Below, one piece after another: positions 1 to 7,783 of a stretch of DNA of 23,464 bases (position 1 is its first letter; every line of letters starts with the position of its first letter). The notes below the pieces were generated by a model, which worked only from the letters and a program-made list of their open reading frames with translations, searched no databases and was not told the DNA's origin. The translations under genes and the position numbers were made by a program. Source of the DNA: Lentimicrobiaceae bacterium (GTDB lineage Bacteria > Bacteroidota > Bacteroidia > Bacteroidales > WCHB1-69); contig WQWP01000020.1 of the NCBI GenBank assembly GCA_009787485.1, positions 1-23,464 on the forward strand, in the 5' to 3' direction.

Positions 1-2
1 AC

Positions 3-797
3 CTTTCTTACGATGTTTACCAACAACGCCAAAAGACAGAGAGATACAAGAATAACTCCTTGGAATTTAAACGCTACTATATTGACAAGCGTTATGAAAC
101 AGACATGACCACCATAGACAGAGAAAGCGATAATGAGCGCCAATACCATTACATTTACGGCGACAACGGTGTTGTGGCGCTGTATGTGGTGGATCGTTTT
201 CACGATTATTCCAGCAATGGCGGAGTAACAGACTACACTATTTCCACCGTTGCCGACAGTATGTACTACATTCACACCGACCACCTGGGCAGCTATTGCG
301 CCATTACCGATGCCAACAAGGGAGTGAAACAGCGCAACTACTTTGACCCGTGGGGAAATTATAAAACAATCTATGGTTCCGCCAATGGCAGTTTTTACAC
401 TATTGAAGGTGATGATATGGGCGGTTTTGATGACCCGAGTGGTACTTCTGGTATAGGACTTCCTCCTGGTGAGCTGCAAGAAGCTCCCACTTTAAACTTC
501 ACCCTTGCCGACCGTGGTTTTACGGGGCATGAGCACTATCCTTTCTTCAAGATTATTAACATGAACGGGCGGTTGTACGATCCGGTAATTGCACGATTTT
601 TCTCTCCGGATAAGTATGTGGCGAATAGTACGTTTACGCAGGATTTTAATACTTACCATAATTTACCCAAAGGAGAATATTATTTATATTTAGCGTATTC
701 TAATTATTACGTGCCGCCTTCAAGTGACAAAATAGATGTTAGTAAAATATTTAGAGGATATTTTGTTTCTAATAAAGTAAAACTCATTGTAGAATAA
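3..797 (+). CDS. Rhs repeat-associated core protein, 3' part, with abnormal C-terminal tail
   Basis: The frame is open to the left edge (reads LSYDVYQQRQK before position 60), so this is the 3' end of a longer gene; the TTG at 60 is not a real start. The text YYIHTDHLGSYCAITDANK, the FDPWGNY motif, GFTGHEHY, NMNGRLYDPVIARFFSPD and NSTFTQDFN is the classic Rhs/YD-repeat core signature, which normally closes the shell before a variable toxin tip. In Bacteroidetes Rhs proteins the core usually runs on into a CLNNPLKYTDPSG-like segment. Here it switches after DFNTY (about position 655) to an unrelated tail ending RGYFVSNKVKLIVE. That tail looks like the end of a small secreted or immunity-type protein, not a toxin domain. 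I infer a recombination or deletion scar. Rhs core is near certain; the identity of the tail is unknown. Confidence 0.9.
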   Translation, partial: LSYDVYQQRQKTERYKNNSLEFKRYYIDKRYETDMTTIDRESDNERQYHYIYGDNGVVALYVVDRFHDYSSNGGVTDYTISTVADSMYYIHTDHLGSYCAITDANKGVKQRNYFDPWGNYKTIYGSANGSFYTIEGDDMGGFDDPSGTSGIGLPPGELQEAPTLNFTLADRGFTGHEHYPFFKIINMNGRLYDPVIARFFSPDKYVANSTFTQDFNTYHNLPKGEYYLYLAYSNYYVPPSSDKIDVSKIFRGYFVSNKVKLIVE

Positions 798-899
798 ATT
801 TAAGTTAGTTATTAAACGAAGAAAAATGTTTCATAAAAAAAATACAGTAAACTAAAACTAATTTTCGTCTGTTTTAGGAGCAGACATTAAACCCCAAAA

Positions 900-989
900 A
901 TGAATTATCCAAAACCAAAACTATTATTAGCACTGATTTTTAGCCTGTTTGTATTTACCTGTAGCTACTCGAATGTTATGAATATGTAA
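900..989 (+). pseudogene. Truncated lipoprotein gene (signal peptide stub, 29 aa)
   Basis: ATG at 900 opens a 29-residue frame that consists of little more than a signal peptide: a lysine-containing N-region, the hydrophobic stretch LLLALIFSLFVF, then TCSYS, followed almost at once by TAA at 987. It looks like the start of a secreted lipoprotein (a Cys follows the hydrophobic core, although the lipobox VFTC is imperfect) whose body has been lost. It sits just after the abnormal Rhs tail. Rhs toxins in this phylum are often followed by small lipoproteins, so it may be the 5' remnant of such a partner gene. It could instead be a genuine tiny peptide, but nothing supports that. Confidence 0.5.
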
Positions 990-1006
990 AATAATGATAG
1001 GTATTT

Positions 1007-1699
1007 CTATAACCCCTTCACTACCGATTTTTTAGCAAGATATTCCTTAAGATAAAAAGGCTCAAAATAAGCCACATCCTCAAATTCTTTATTTTCATAT
1101 TTCACCAACGCCGGAAGCAACATGTTTGTCGCATCCAAAGGCGCATCAATAAAACGTGCATTTTTATGTTGTAAAATGGGTTGGCATTTGGGCATGCCGT
1201 TTCCACAAAAATAGATGATATGGCTCTCCAACTCCGATGCGAGAAAATGCTCATCTACAATTTTGGCTTCTGCTTCGGTAATGGCTGTGCCGTTTTCATC
1301 GAATAATGCGGTGAATACTTCCATGCGCCGTGCGTCAATCATGGGGCAGTATAATACTTTTTGCTCCTCTTTTTGTTTGCTAATGGCACTAAAAACAATG
1401 CTTTGCAAAGTGGATATGCCGATGAGCGGAATGTTCAGTGCATAACAAATTCCTTTTGCAGCCGATGCGCCGATGCGCAATCCGGTATAAGAGCCGGGAC
1501 CGATACTTAGAACTACGCCATTAAGTTCGGAAATGTTGCAGTTGCTTTCTGCTAATACTTGTTCAATGAAAGGGAACAGGTGCTCCGTGTGGGAGTTCCC
1601 TTTATCTAAGTTAACGGAAGCGATGATTTTGTTCGCTTTTGATAAGGCTACCGAGCAGGTTTCGGTGGCGGTTTCGAGGTGGAGGAGGATAGGGGGCAT
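1007..1699 (-). CDS. tsaB: tRNA threonylcarbamoyladenosine biosynthesis protein TsaB
   Basis: At 230 residues this is the normal length for TsaB, an inactive-kinase-fold paralogue of TsaD (ASKHA superfamily) that partners TsaD and TsaE in making the t6A37 modification of ANN-decoding tRNAs in the cytoplasm. The N-terminus LHLETATETCSVAL and the segment GVVLSIGPGSYTGLRIG, at about residues 62-78, are the family hallmarks; RIGASAAKGICYALNIPLIGISTL follows as expected. The start at 1699 is supported because residue 5 begins the first beta strand. Upstream there is only an AT-rich TTTAAATC-type repeat and no clear TAnnTTTG promoter. It appears to be transcribed alone; hutH, on the same strand, ends about 105 bp upstream. 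Nothing odd is visible in the protein. Confidence 0.95.
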   Translation of the reverse strand: MPPILLHLETATETCSVALSKANKIIASVNLDKGNSHTEHLFPFIEQVLAESNCNISELNGVVLSIGPGSYTGLRIGASAAKGICYALNIPLIGISTLQSIVFSAISKQKEEQKVLYCPMIDARRMEVFTALFDENGTAITEAEAKIVDEHFLASELESHIIYFCGNGMPKCQPILQHKNARFIDAPLDATNMLLPALVKYENKEFEDVAYFEPFYLKEYLAKKSVVKGL

Positions 1700-1708
1700 G
1701 GGGTTTAT

Positions 1709-1733
1709 GGATTTAAAGATTTAAGGTTTAAAG
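1709..1733. repeat. AT-rich TTTAAATC-type iterated motif upstream of tsaB
   Basis: On the tsaB strand the leader reads as successive TTTAAA/TTAAATC units ending about 10 bases before the ATG. The same kind of motif occurs at 14731-14761 just upstream of batA and at 21201-21240 over the malic enzyme stop codon. It is a short low-complexity interspersed repeat of unknown role. Confidence 0.5.
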
Positions 1734-1804
1734 AGGTGGTTGATATATTGTTTTTTACCATATAATTTTTTTTATTTGTTCCTAACTCTTTTCATTTACA
1801 TAGA

Positions 1805-3292
1805 TCATATATCCCGCAAAAACCCTTGCGACTCATGCATCAACTCATACATCAGCACATCATCCTCCACAAAAGGAACACGCTCCCGATAGCTTGCCAC
1901 AAAATCCTCCAGCAAAGGAGATGTTTTCATAGGTCGTCTAAACTCTAACGCCTGCGCCGCATTTAAAAGCTCTATCGCCAGCACTTTTTCCGTATTATTG
2001 ATAACTAAGTAGGATTTCGTTGCCGCATTCGCGCCCATACTCACATGATCCTCTTGCCCTTGCGAAGATTCGATAGAATCGGCGGAGGCGGGCATGCAGA
2101 AGGTTTTGCTTTGGCTTACAATAGAAGCTGCCGTGTATTGCGGAATCATAAATCCGGAATTTAATCCGGGGTTTTTTACTAAGAATGCGGGCAGACCCCT
2201 TTTTCCGGAAATGAGTTGGTAAATTCTGCGCTCCGAAATGTTGGCAAGTTCCGACATTGCCAGCGTTAAAAAGTCAATAACCAAGGCTAATGGCTGTCCG
2301 TGAAAATTGCCTGCCGAAATGATTAAATCTTCATCAGGGAAAATAGTAGGATTGTCGGTAACGGAATTGATCTCCGTTTCTACCACCGTTTTTACGTAAT
2401 GAATGGTGTCTTTCGTGGCGCCGTGCACTTGCGGAATGCAACGGAAAGAGTACGGGTCTTGTACATGATCTTTTGTATGTGCCAAAATTTCAGAACCTTC
2501 TAAAAAGTCGGTGATATTTGCAGCAGTTGCTAATTGCCCAATATGCGGACGCACCAAATGCACCGATAAATGGAAAGGCGAGAGGTGCCCGTGAAAAGCA
2601 TCTAAAGAGAGAGCGGCAATCATATCTGCCAAATAAGATAGCTTTTCTGATTTTAACAACAACCATGTGGCGTAAGCGCTCATAAACTGTGTGCCGTTCA
2701 ATAATGCTAACCCCTCTTTCGATTGTAAAGTAATGGGTGCCCAGCCAAATTTTGCATTCACCTCTGCTGCTTTCTGTTTTTTTCCTTTGTGATACACCTC
2801 TCCCAAATTAAGCAAAGGCAAGGATAGGTGCGCTAAAGGCGCCAAATCTCCGGAAGCGCCCAATGAGCCTTGTTGATATACAACCGGATAGACATCGTGG
2901 TTGAAAAAATCAATCAAACGTTCAATGGTGGCCACTTGTACGCCGGAGTTTCCGTACGACAAAGATTGAATTTTAAGAAGCAGCATCAGTTTTACGATCT
3001 CTTGTGGCACTTCTTCTCCAAAACCACAGGCATGCGAAACCACTAAATTGTGTTGCAGTTGAGATAAGTTTTCTTTTGAAATACTTGTATTACAAAGAGA
3101 TCCAAAACCGGTGGTAATGCCATATATGGGCGATGTTTGGTGCTCCATTTTAGCATTCAAATAAGCACGACATTTTGCCACCGCGCTTCTTGAAGTTTCC
3201 GAAAGCTCAATTTTTATTTTCTTCGTAACGATTTTACGGACAGTTTCAAGGCTTAAAAATTCGTTTGAGATAAGATGTTTTTTCATAATCAT
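1805..3292 (-). CDS. hutH: Histidine ammonia-lyase
   Basis: This 495-residue protein is full length for the MIO-dependent ammonia-lyases. It carries the Ala-Ser-Gly triad that cyclises to the MIO cofactor at residues 146-148 (GSLGASGDLAPL), the catalytic-loop Tyr57 (YGITTGFGSLC), GNSGVQV at 114-120 and NSVTDNPTIF further on. Ser86-His87 (VVSHACG) is the selectivity pair of histidine lyases, whereas phenylalanine and tyrosine lyases carry other pairs (FL, HL). It is therefore expected to convert histidine to urocanate in the cytosol. The usual hutU, hutI and formiminotransferase genes are not in the window, so the pathway must be completed elsewhere. ATG at 3292 and ATG at 3286 are both possible starts; the second gives MKKHLISNEF, like relatives. 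A perfect -7 motif lies 40-47 bases upstream. Confidence 0.95.
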   Translation of the reverse strand: MIMKKHLISNEFLSLETVRKIVTKKIKIELSETSRSAVAKCRAYLNAKMEHQTSPIYGITTGFGSLCNTSISKENLSQLQHNLVVSHACGFGEEVPQEIVKLMLLLKIQSLSYGNSGVQVATIERLIDFFNHDVYPVVYQQGSLGASGDLAPLAHLSLPLLNLGEVYHKGKKQKAAEVNAKFGWAPITLQSKEGLALLNGTQFMSAYATWLLLKSEKLSYLADMIAALSLDAFHGHLSPFHLSVHLVRPHIGQLATAANITDFLEGSEILAHTKDHVQDPYSFRCIPQVHGATKDTIHYVKTVVETEINSVTDNPTIFPDEDLIISAGNFHGQPLALVIDFLTLAMSELANISERRIYQLISGKRGLPAFLVKNPGLNSGFMIPQYTAASIVSQSKTFCMPASADSIESSQGQEDHVSMGANAATKSYLVINNTEKVLAIELLNAAQALEFRRPMKTSPLLEDFVASYRERVPFVEDDVLMYELMHESQGFLRDI

Positions 3293-3331
3293 TTATTTTG
3301 TTGATAGATATAAAACTTTATTTAAGTGGCT

Positions 3332-3339
3332 CAAAAATA
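3332..3339 (-). promoter_or_regulatory. Bacteroidetes -7 promoter element for hutH
   Basis: On the minus strand this is TATTTTTG, a perfect match to TAnnTTTG, 40 bases from the hutH ATG. No convincing -33 TTTG was found. The predicted transcription start is about 3325. Confidence 0.5.
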
Positions 3340-3360
3340 GAATAAATTAGAAGTTTTTTA

Positions 3361-3368
3361 TTCTTTTG
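3361..3368 (+). promoter_or_regulatory. Probable -7 promoter element for the acetyltransferase-like gene
   Basis: TTCTTTTG matches TAnnTTTG at all but the second base and lies 15 bases before the ATG at 3384, giving a very short leader. It contains the TTG that would otherwise be read as a start at 3366, a reason to reject that start. Confidence 0.35.
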
Positions 3369-3383
3369 CCGAAACTTTTTGTT

Positions 3384-4514
3384 ATGAAAGAACAGATTAC
3401 CATTAGGGAGGTTACCACAAAAAAAGAGTTCAATCGTTTTTTTGAATTTCCTTATACTTTATTTCGTAATGATAAAAATTGGGTGCCACAACTGCTATCG
3501 GGCGAGAAAAGCACGTTTGACCCCAACAAGAATCCGGCTTTTGAGCACTGCAAAGCAAAAATGTTTTTAGCTTACAAAGGGAATAAAATTGTAGGGAGAG
3601 TAGCCGGAATCATCAATCCGAGGGTTAACGAAGCATGGAATCAAAAAAGAATCCGCTTTGGTTGGTTCGATTTTATTAACGACAAAGAGGTTGCCCGCCA
3701 ACTTTTAAAAGCCGTTGAAGATTGGGGCAAACAGGAAGGATTGACCGAAATAACAGGTCCTCAGGGATTTTGCAACATGGACCGGGCAGGAATGATGATA
3801 GAAGGTTTTGACGAGGAAACCCCGGGCGGATGTTATTATAATCCGGAATATTATCCCAAAATTTTGGAAGCGCTTGGATATGAAAAAGAGGTGGATACGG
3901 TGCAGTATAAAATGTTCGGCTCGCAGCCTGTGCCCGAAAAAGTGCTCAGAATTAACGACTTAATCAAAGAAAAATATAAGCTGAAAATGGTGGAAGGCAT
4001 TTCAAAAAAAGAGATGATGGAGCGTTACGGTGTGAAGTTTTTTGAAGCGTTAAACAGAACATACACAGGGCTATTTGGTTTTGTTCCTTTAACCGAGCAT
4101 CAAATACATTATTACATCAAACAATATTTTCCTTTTCTCCATTTGAAATTAGCTTGTTTTATTGTGGATGAAAATGATGATATCGTGGGGTTTGGTATCT
4201 CTATGCCTTCACTTTCAAAAGCGCTTAAAAAAAATAAAGGTAAACTCCTCCCTTTTGGGTGGATACATTTTCTGAAAGCTCTAAAAAATTGCGACAAGAT
4301 AGATCTCTATCTCACCGGTGTTGCTCCCGAATGGCAAAACAAAGGCATTCATTCGCTTTATCATGCGGAAATGAATAAAAATTACATTGAATTGGGGGTA
4401 AAAACTGCTATTACCAACCCGCAACTTGAAAATAATGAGGCGCATTGGGTGTGGCAGAAATATGATAGTGAGATTGTGATTAGGAGGAGGGTTTTTGTTA
4501 AGATATTGTTTTGA
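3384..4514 (+). CDS. GNAT-fold (YghO-like) acyltransferase family protein
   Basis: 376 residues from the chosen ATG (MKEQITIREV). The frame extends to a TTG at 3366, but that codon lies in a probable promoter element. The start region KEFNRFFEFPYTLFRNDKNWVPQL and FLAYKGNKIVGRVAGIINPRVNE, the GPQGFCNMDRAGMMIEGFDE segment and the late GVAPEWQNKGIHSLYHAEM are typical of a family found in Bacteroidetes and annotated as hypothetical or N-acetyltransferase, related to Escherichia coli YghO. The late motif resembles the acetyl-CoA-binding motif A of GNAT enzymes (Q/RxxGxG/A region). There is no signal peptide or membrane segment. The substrate is unknown and the neighbours give no clue, as it is divergent from hutH and convergent with the S8 protease. 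Confidence 0.7.
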   Translation: MKEQITIREVTTKKEFNRFFEFPYTLFRNDKNWVPQLLSGEKSTFDPNKNPAFEHCKAKMFLAYKGNKIVGRVAGIINPRVNEAWNQKRIRFGWFDFINDKEVARQLLKAVEDWGKQEGLTEITGPQGFCNMDRAGMMIEGFDEETPGGCYYNPEYYPKILEALGYEKEVDTVQYKMFGSQPVPEKVLRINDLIKEKYKLKMVEGISKKEMMERYGVKFFEALNRTYTGLFGFVPLTEHQIHYYIKQYFPFLHLKLACFIVDENDDIVGFGISMPSLSKALKKNKGKLLPFGWIHFLKALKNCDKIDLYLTGVAPEWQNKGIHSLYHAEMNKNYIELGVKTAITNPQLENNEAHWVWQKYDSEIVIRRRVFVKILF

Positions 4515-4518
4515 AGCA

Positions 4519-4544
4519 CACAGATGACACAGATATTCACAGAT
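4519..4544. repeat. Three CACAGAT repeats between convergent genes
   Basis: CACAGAT occurs at 4519, 4528 and 4538, a 9-10 bp period, in the 39-bp gap between the stop codons of the acetyltransferase-like gene and the S8 protease. No hairpin terminator is evident here. Confidence 0.5.
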
Positions 4545-4553
4545 TAATAAAAA

Positions 4554-6218
4554 TTATTCCCTTCCCAATACATACTGATATTCAGTTTTTCCATCTAAAA
4601 TCTTCAAATCAATAATATCATATTTCTTCTTTTTGGGTAATTTAGTCACCGGCAAACGAATCTCATTCTCCCCTGTTTTCAAATTAAAATCTTTAGAAAT
4701 CTTTTTTTCATCTTCATGTAATAAATAATTTACAGTAACCTTCGTGTCTTCTCCCGTTTTAACAGTAAAAGAAATATCATTCTTACCTGTAACCACAAAA
4801 GTATCGAAAGTGAAGTTAAGATTTCCATTCTCAGGCTCTAACAGTAGATTATACGCTTTTAAAAAGTCAGTAATTCCATATCCGAGCGCAGTGTCGGGCG
4901 TAGCGTAATTTGCGCCGCTTCTGCGCACAGCATCAATGATTTCGAATGATGTTTTGTTTGGAAATGCCTGGCGCAGGCAGGCCACCATTCCGGCAAACAT
5001 GGGGGCAGAATAGGAGGTTCCGTTTCCTCGAATCGTTTTGTCGTTTTCTCTTCCCACATACGTTTGCCAACCTACGGCCGCACCGTCGGGCTTCACTCTG
5101 CCGTCGTAGGTGGGACCAAAAGAGCTGAACGGCGCTTTATTTCCGAGAGAATCCACAGCGCCAACGGCAAGGATGTGCGTAGCTTCAGCGGGACAACCGA
5201 TGTAATGCCATTTGTTTCTTCCCGAATTTCCTGCGCTGTTTATCACAATCATGCCTTTCGAAACGGCAATGTCGGCGGCCAACGAAGCACGACTTGTTTT
5301 TCCGTCCAAGCTACTGTATCCTCTATAATAAGTAGTATCGTCGAAGGTGGTGTAACCCAGCGAAGAAGAAACGATGTCAACGCCCAAACTGTCGGCAAAT
5401 TCGAGGGCTACTACCCAGTTGTCTTCCTCAATCACATATTCGGTGCGATTGTCTTCTGTTTGAACTAAATAGAAATTGCATGCGGGAGCGCTTCCCACCA
5501 ACTCTCCCGGAAGATAAGCGGCAATACACGACCAAACTCCGGTGCCATGGTTTCCATCTTGAAAAGTAGATTTTTCGGGCTGCACGATGTTTCTTATGCC
5601 ACGCACCCTGTTATCTTTAAAATGTTGTTGAAAATGGCGAATTTGGTCGGCATTTTGGAAACCGCCGTCATTCAATTGCAAGGAAACGCCTTCGCCTTTG
5701 TATCCCAAACGGTGCAACCAGTGTATATTGTTGATTCGTATTTGTTGCGTTCCAAATCCGTAATCCAAATCGTTGGGAATAGCTACTAAGGGAGTTTCTG
5801 TGTTAAATAATAGTGTATTTTTTTGTGTAAAAACCTCAGGTTCACTGCAGGTAAAAGTTTGTTCAATGTAATTTATGAATTTGCCGTTTTCTTGGATTAA
5901 GGTGATGAAATCCGGGTGTTCAGAATAAAAAGTGGCGCCGTTTAACCATTTTGAGGTGGTGAGGAGCACGGCGGTGCTATCTAAATTTGTGATGATTTCG
6001 ATGAGTTTAGTGCTTACGGGGAAATCTTGCTCGGTGATGGGGATGCCGAATTGTTTTCTTTTTTCGATGGCAGTAGGGGAGAGAAAGGCTTCGGGTTTAT
6101 TTATGGAATAAGCGCCCGGGTCTTTGAAACTGAATTGTACCCAGTACTTTGCAGGTGATTGAGAACACAGGAGAACGGTTAGAAACAAAAAAATAGCGGT
6201 AAAAATTGTTTTTTTCAT
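4554..6218 (-). CDS. Secreted subtilisin-like (S8 family) serine protease
   Basis: 554 residues from the ATG at 6218 (MKKTIFTAIFLFLTVLLCSQ), which gives a clear signal peptide. The same frame is open upstream to 6455, but that part reads through the ferredoxin gene in another frame and is not coding. The catalytic triad is visible: Asp184 (LQLNDGGF), His224 (DGNHGTGVW) and Ser402 (GNGTSYSAPMFAGM), with the oxyanion Asn331 in INSAGNSG. The order Asp-His-Ser is that of subtilases. About 90 residues after the catalytic domain form a beta-rich domain (LNFTFDTFVVTGKNDISFTVKTG). I see no type IX sorting motif at the end (YQYVLGRE). It is presumably exported to periplasm or surface; substrate unknown. 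It lies just downstream of the ferredoxin terminator. Confidence 0.92.
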   Translation of the reverse strand: MKKTIFTAIFLFLTVLLCSQSPAKYWVQFSFKDPGAYSINKPEAFLSPTAIEKRKQFGIPITEQDFPVSTKLIEIITNLDSTAVLLTTSKWLNGATFYSEHPDFITLIQENGKFINYIEQTFTCSEPEVFTQKNTLLFNTETPLVAIPNDLDYGFGTQQIRINNIHWLHRLGYKGEGVSLQLNDGGFQNADQIRHFQQHFKDNRVRGIRNIVQPEKSTFQDGNHGTGVWSCIAAYLPGELVGSAPACNFYLVQTEDNRTEYVIEEDNWVVALEFADSLGVDIVSSSLGYTTFDDTTYYRGYSSLDGKTSRASLAADIAVSKGMIVINSAGNSGRNKWHYIGCPAEATHILAVGAVDSLGNKAPFSSFGPTYDGRVKPDGAAVGWQTYVGRENDKTIRGNGTSYSAPMFAGMVACLRQAFPNKTSFEIIDAVRRSGANYATPDTALGYGITDFLKAYNLLLEPENGNLNFTFDTFVVTGKNDISFTVKTGEDTKVTVNYLLHEDEKKISKDFNLKTGENEIRLPVTKLPKKKKYDIIDLKILDGKTEYQYVLGRE

Positions 6219-6245
6219 TGTTATAAGTTTATGTTTTTTAACGAT

Positions 6246-6283
6246 AAAAAAAAAGCTTTCTGTATAAGAAAGCCTTTTTTTTT
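6246..6283. terminator. Bidirectional intrinsic terminator after the ferredoxin gene
   Basis: A 7-bp stem GCTTTCT / AGAAAGC (6255-6261 with 6267-6273) with loop GTATA is flanked by nine A's on the left and nine T's on the right. On the minus strand it lies about 20 bases past the ferredoxin stop codon, as expected for its terminator. Confidence 0.8.
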
Positions 6284-6300
6284 CTTTTAGATGACACAAA

Positions 6301-6468
6301 TTAGCCGGAAATAGCATCGGTTGGGCAAGCGCTTTCGCAGGCGCCGCAATCAATGCAGGTATCTTCTTCAATGTGGTAAACATCACCGGCAATAATAGCA
6401 TCAACCGGGCATTCATCTTTACATGCACCACAAGCTGTGCACAGTTCAGGATCAATTTTAAAAGCCAT
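6301..6468 (-). CDS. 2[4Fe-4S] bacterial-type ferredoxin (55 aa)
   Basis: The 55-residue product begins MAFKIDPELC and has two CxxCxxCxxxCP motifs: Cys10, Cys13, Cys16 and Cys20-Pro, then Cys38, Cys41, Cys44 and Cys48-Pro. Both are followed by the typical DAI turn. This is the clostridial-type dicluster ferredoxin, a soluble low-potential electron carrier, probably for pyruvate/2-oxoacid:ferredoxin oxidoreductase or similar enzymes; those genes are not in the window. The spacing of both clusters is canonical, so both should bind iron. It has its own promoter (perfect TATTTTTG 32 bases upstream) and its own hairpin terminator, so it appears to be a single-gene unit. Confidence 0.97.
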   Translation of the reverse strand: MAFKIDPELCTACGACKDECPVDAIIAGDVYHIEEDTCIDCGACESACPTDAISG

Positions 6469-6499
6469 GACTTTTTATTTTTAGTTAATATTTCGGCTG

Positions 6500-6507
6500 C
6501 AAAAATA
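6500..6507 (-). promoter_or_regulatory. -7 promoter element for the ferredoxin gene
   Basis: On the minus strand TATTTTTG followed by CAGCCGAAA. The same 17-base string (TATTTTTGCAGCCGAAA) occurs at the DUF4143 ATPase promoter at 15844-15860. It is back to back with the promoter at 6519. Confidence 0.6.
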
Positions 6508-6518
6508 GAATAATAATC

Positions 6519-6526
6519 TATCTTTG
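6519..6526 (+). promoter_or_regulatory. -7 promoter element for the binding-protein-like gene
   Basis: TATCTTTG, a perfect TAnnTTTG, ends 21 bases before the ATG at 6548. Only 11 bases separate it from the opposing ferredoxin -7 element, so each promoter's -33 region overlaps the other's core. Confidence 0.6.
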
Positions 6527-6547
6527 CGCCCGAAATTCATTTTTTAA

Positions 6548-7666
6548 ATGAAAAAAAAACTGCTTGCAATTATTATTTCGCTCACCTGCCTGCTTGCAAA
6601 CGCTCAGAGCAACAATGAAGTAACTATTCTTTATTTATTACCTTTCCATCTAAATGAGGAGTCCAATTATGCATCATTGAGAACCAGCACTGAAATTAAT
6701 CGTGTGAAACAATTTGAAATGATGGGCTTTTGGTTGGGCGCAAAATTAGCGCTGCAAGAATATGAACATACAGATAAAGAAATAAATGTCATTGTAAGAG
6801 ACGCAGTTACAAGTATAAGGTCTTTAAACGCAATTTTAGAAGACAACAATCTAATGGAAAACGTGGATATTATTATTGGTCCATTTTACGGATCTCTTTT
6901 TCCTATCGCAGCTAAATTTGCAAAAGAAAATAACATCATCATTGTGAATCCTTTCTCCACGCGGTTTGATTTTGTTGAAAACAATCCGTATGTATATAAA
7001 TTGACTCCTCCTTTTGTAAGCCGTCCGGAAACGATTGCCGAAATATTTTTGGCAGATCCGAACGAATACAACATAATTTTATGGGGCGATTCTATTTCGA
7101 CCCCAGAATTACAAGCGTATAAAGCTTATTTTCGGGAACATAACATCAACTTTAGAGAAGTGCGCTATTTATCCATCCCTCAAAATGCAAAAAGGAAAAA
7201 TTTGATTATTGCTTTTTTTGATGAACCTACCCGAGTCATTCATGGCGTGCACTCACTCATCAATAAAGATATACGAAGTACAGAGGTGCAAAATATTGTG
7301 GTGGTTCCGGAGCAATGGCTTTCTGTTTCGGAATTAACGAAAGATTTTTTCAATTTGCCCAACTTGTATTTCTTTACCAATTATTTTGTGGATGAAAACA
7401 ATGAGGCCGCCCAACAATTTCAATCGGATCATATATTTTACTACGAGGCGCCTGCCGAATTAGCCGCTTATTCGTATCAAGGCTACGACATAACCCGCTA
7501 TTTTATTGATTTATACTTTTCTGATTTTGAACACGATAAAGTGCAATTTCAACCACTTTCTTATAAACTTCAATGGAAACAGATTTTGAATGGTGGGTTT
7601 GAGAATGTTAAGGCGCGGTTTATTCGGGTTAGGAATTTAGAGTTGGAGGAAGTGGATAAGTCATAA
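6548..7666 (+). CDS. Exported periplasmic-binding-protein (PBP1-fold) like protein
   Basis: 372 residues with a signal peptide (MKKKLLAIIISLTCLLANAQ, cut probably after ANA). The mature part, starting VTILYLLPFHL, then LGAKLALQEYEHTDKEINVIVRDA, NVDIIIGPFYGSLFPIAAKFAKENNIIIVNPFS, follows the first lobe of type I periplasmic binding proteins (amino-acid/LivJ-like): an invariant GP in IIGPFYGS, then an IVNPFS strand. In Bacteroidetes this fold is frequent as the C-terminal part of LysM-containing cell-wall proteins; no LysM is present here. There are no ABC permease or ATPase genes nearby, so it may act as a sensor or cell-envelope protein and not as a transporter subunit. The ligand is unknown. 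Confidence 0.75.
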   Translation: MKKKLLAIIISLTCLLANAQSNNEVTILYLLPFHLNEESNYASLRTSTEINRVKQFEMMGFWLGAKLALQEYEHTDKEINVIVRDAVTSIRSLNAILEDNNLMENVDIIIGPFYGSLFPIAAKFAKENNIIIVNPFSTRFDFVENNPYVYKLTPPFVSRPETIAEIFLADPNEYNIILWGDSISTPELQAYKAYFREHNINFREVRYLSIPQNAKRKNLIIAFFDEPTRVIHGVHSLINKDIRSTEVQNIVVVPEQWLSVSELTKDFFNLPNLYFFTNYFVDENNEAAQQFQSDHIFYYEAPAELAAYSYQGYDITRYFIDLYFSDFEHDKVQFQPLSYKLQWKQILNGGFENVKARFIRVRNLELEEVDKS

Positions 7667-7783
7667 AATATTTTTTTGTTAATAGCAAACGTGAAAATAG
7701 CAAAAAAGGGTAGTATTGCAATATAAATCACATTTCTCGCGCAATCGGTTTTTATTTATTGAAAAAAAAGCTTTTCTGTTAAC

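Noticed and set aside
868..886. Hairpin GTCTG...CAGAC between Rhs and the lipoprotein stub
   Set aside because: Five-base arms without a T-run; likely chance.
3366..3383. TTG start for the acetyltransferase-like gene
   Set aside because: The TTG lies in a probable -7 promoter element; the ATG at 3384 gives a normal N-terminus.
5094..5128. CCGTCGGGCTTCACTC in the S8 gene as another copy of palindromic element B
   Set aside because: The second arm does not match and no perfect inverted repeat is formed; chance similarity.
5064..5468. 134-residue frame antisense to the S8 protease
   Set aside because: It is the shadow of a gene with catalytic motifs on the other strand; no start context or domain is recognisable.
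6151..6218. S8 protease as a lipoprotein
   Set aside because: The sequence around Cys18 is TVLLC, which does not fit a lipobox; ordinary signal peptidase I cleavage is more likely.
6219..6455. Upstream extension of the S8 protease frame by 79 residues
   Set aside because: It overlaps the ferredoxin gene in another frame and crosses its terminator; the signal peptide at 6218 marks the real start.
7758..7777. Terminator for asparaginase
   Set aside because: The only palindrome is AAAAGCTTTT in an A/T run, with no real loop; too weak to call.
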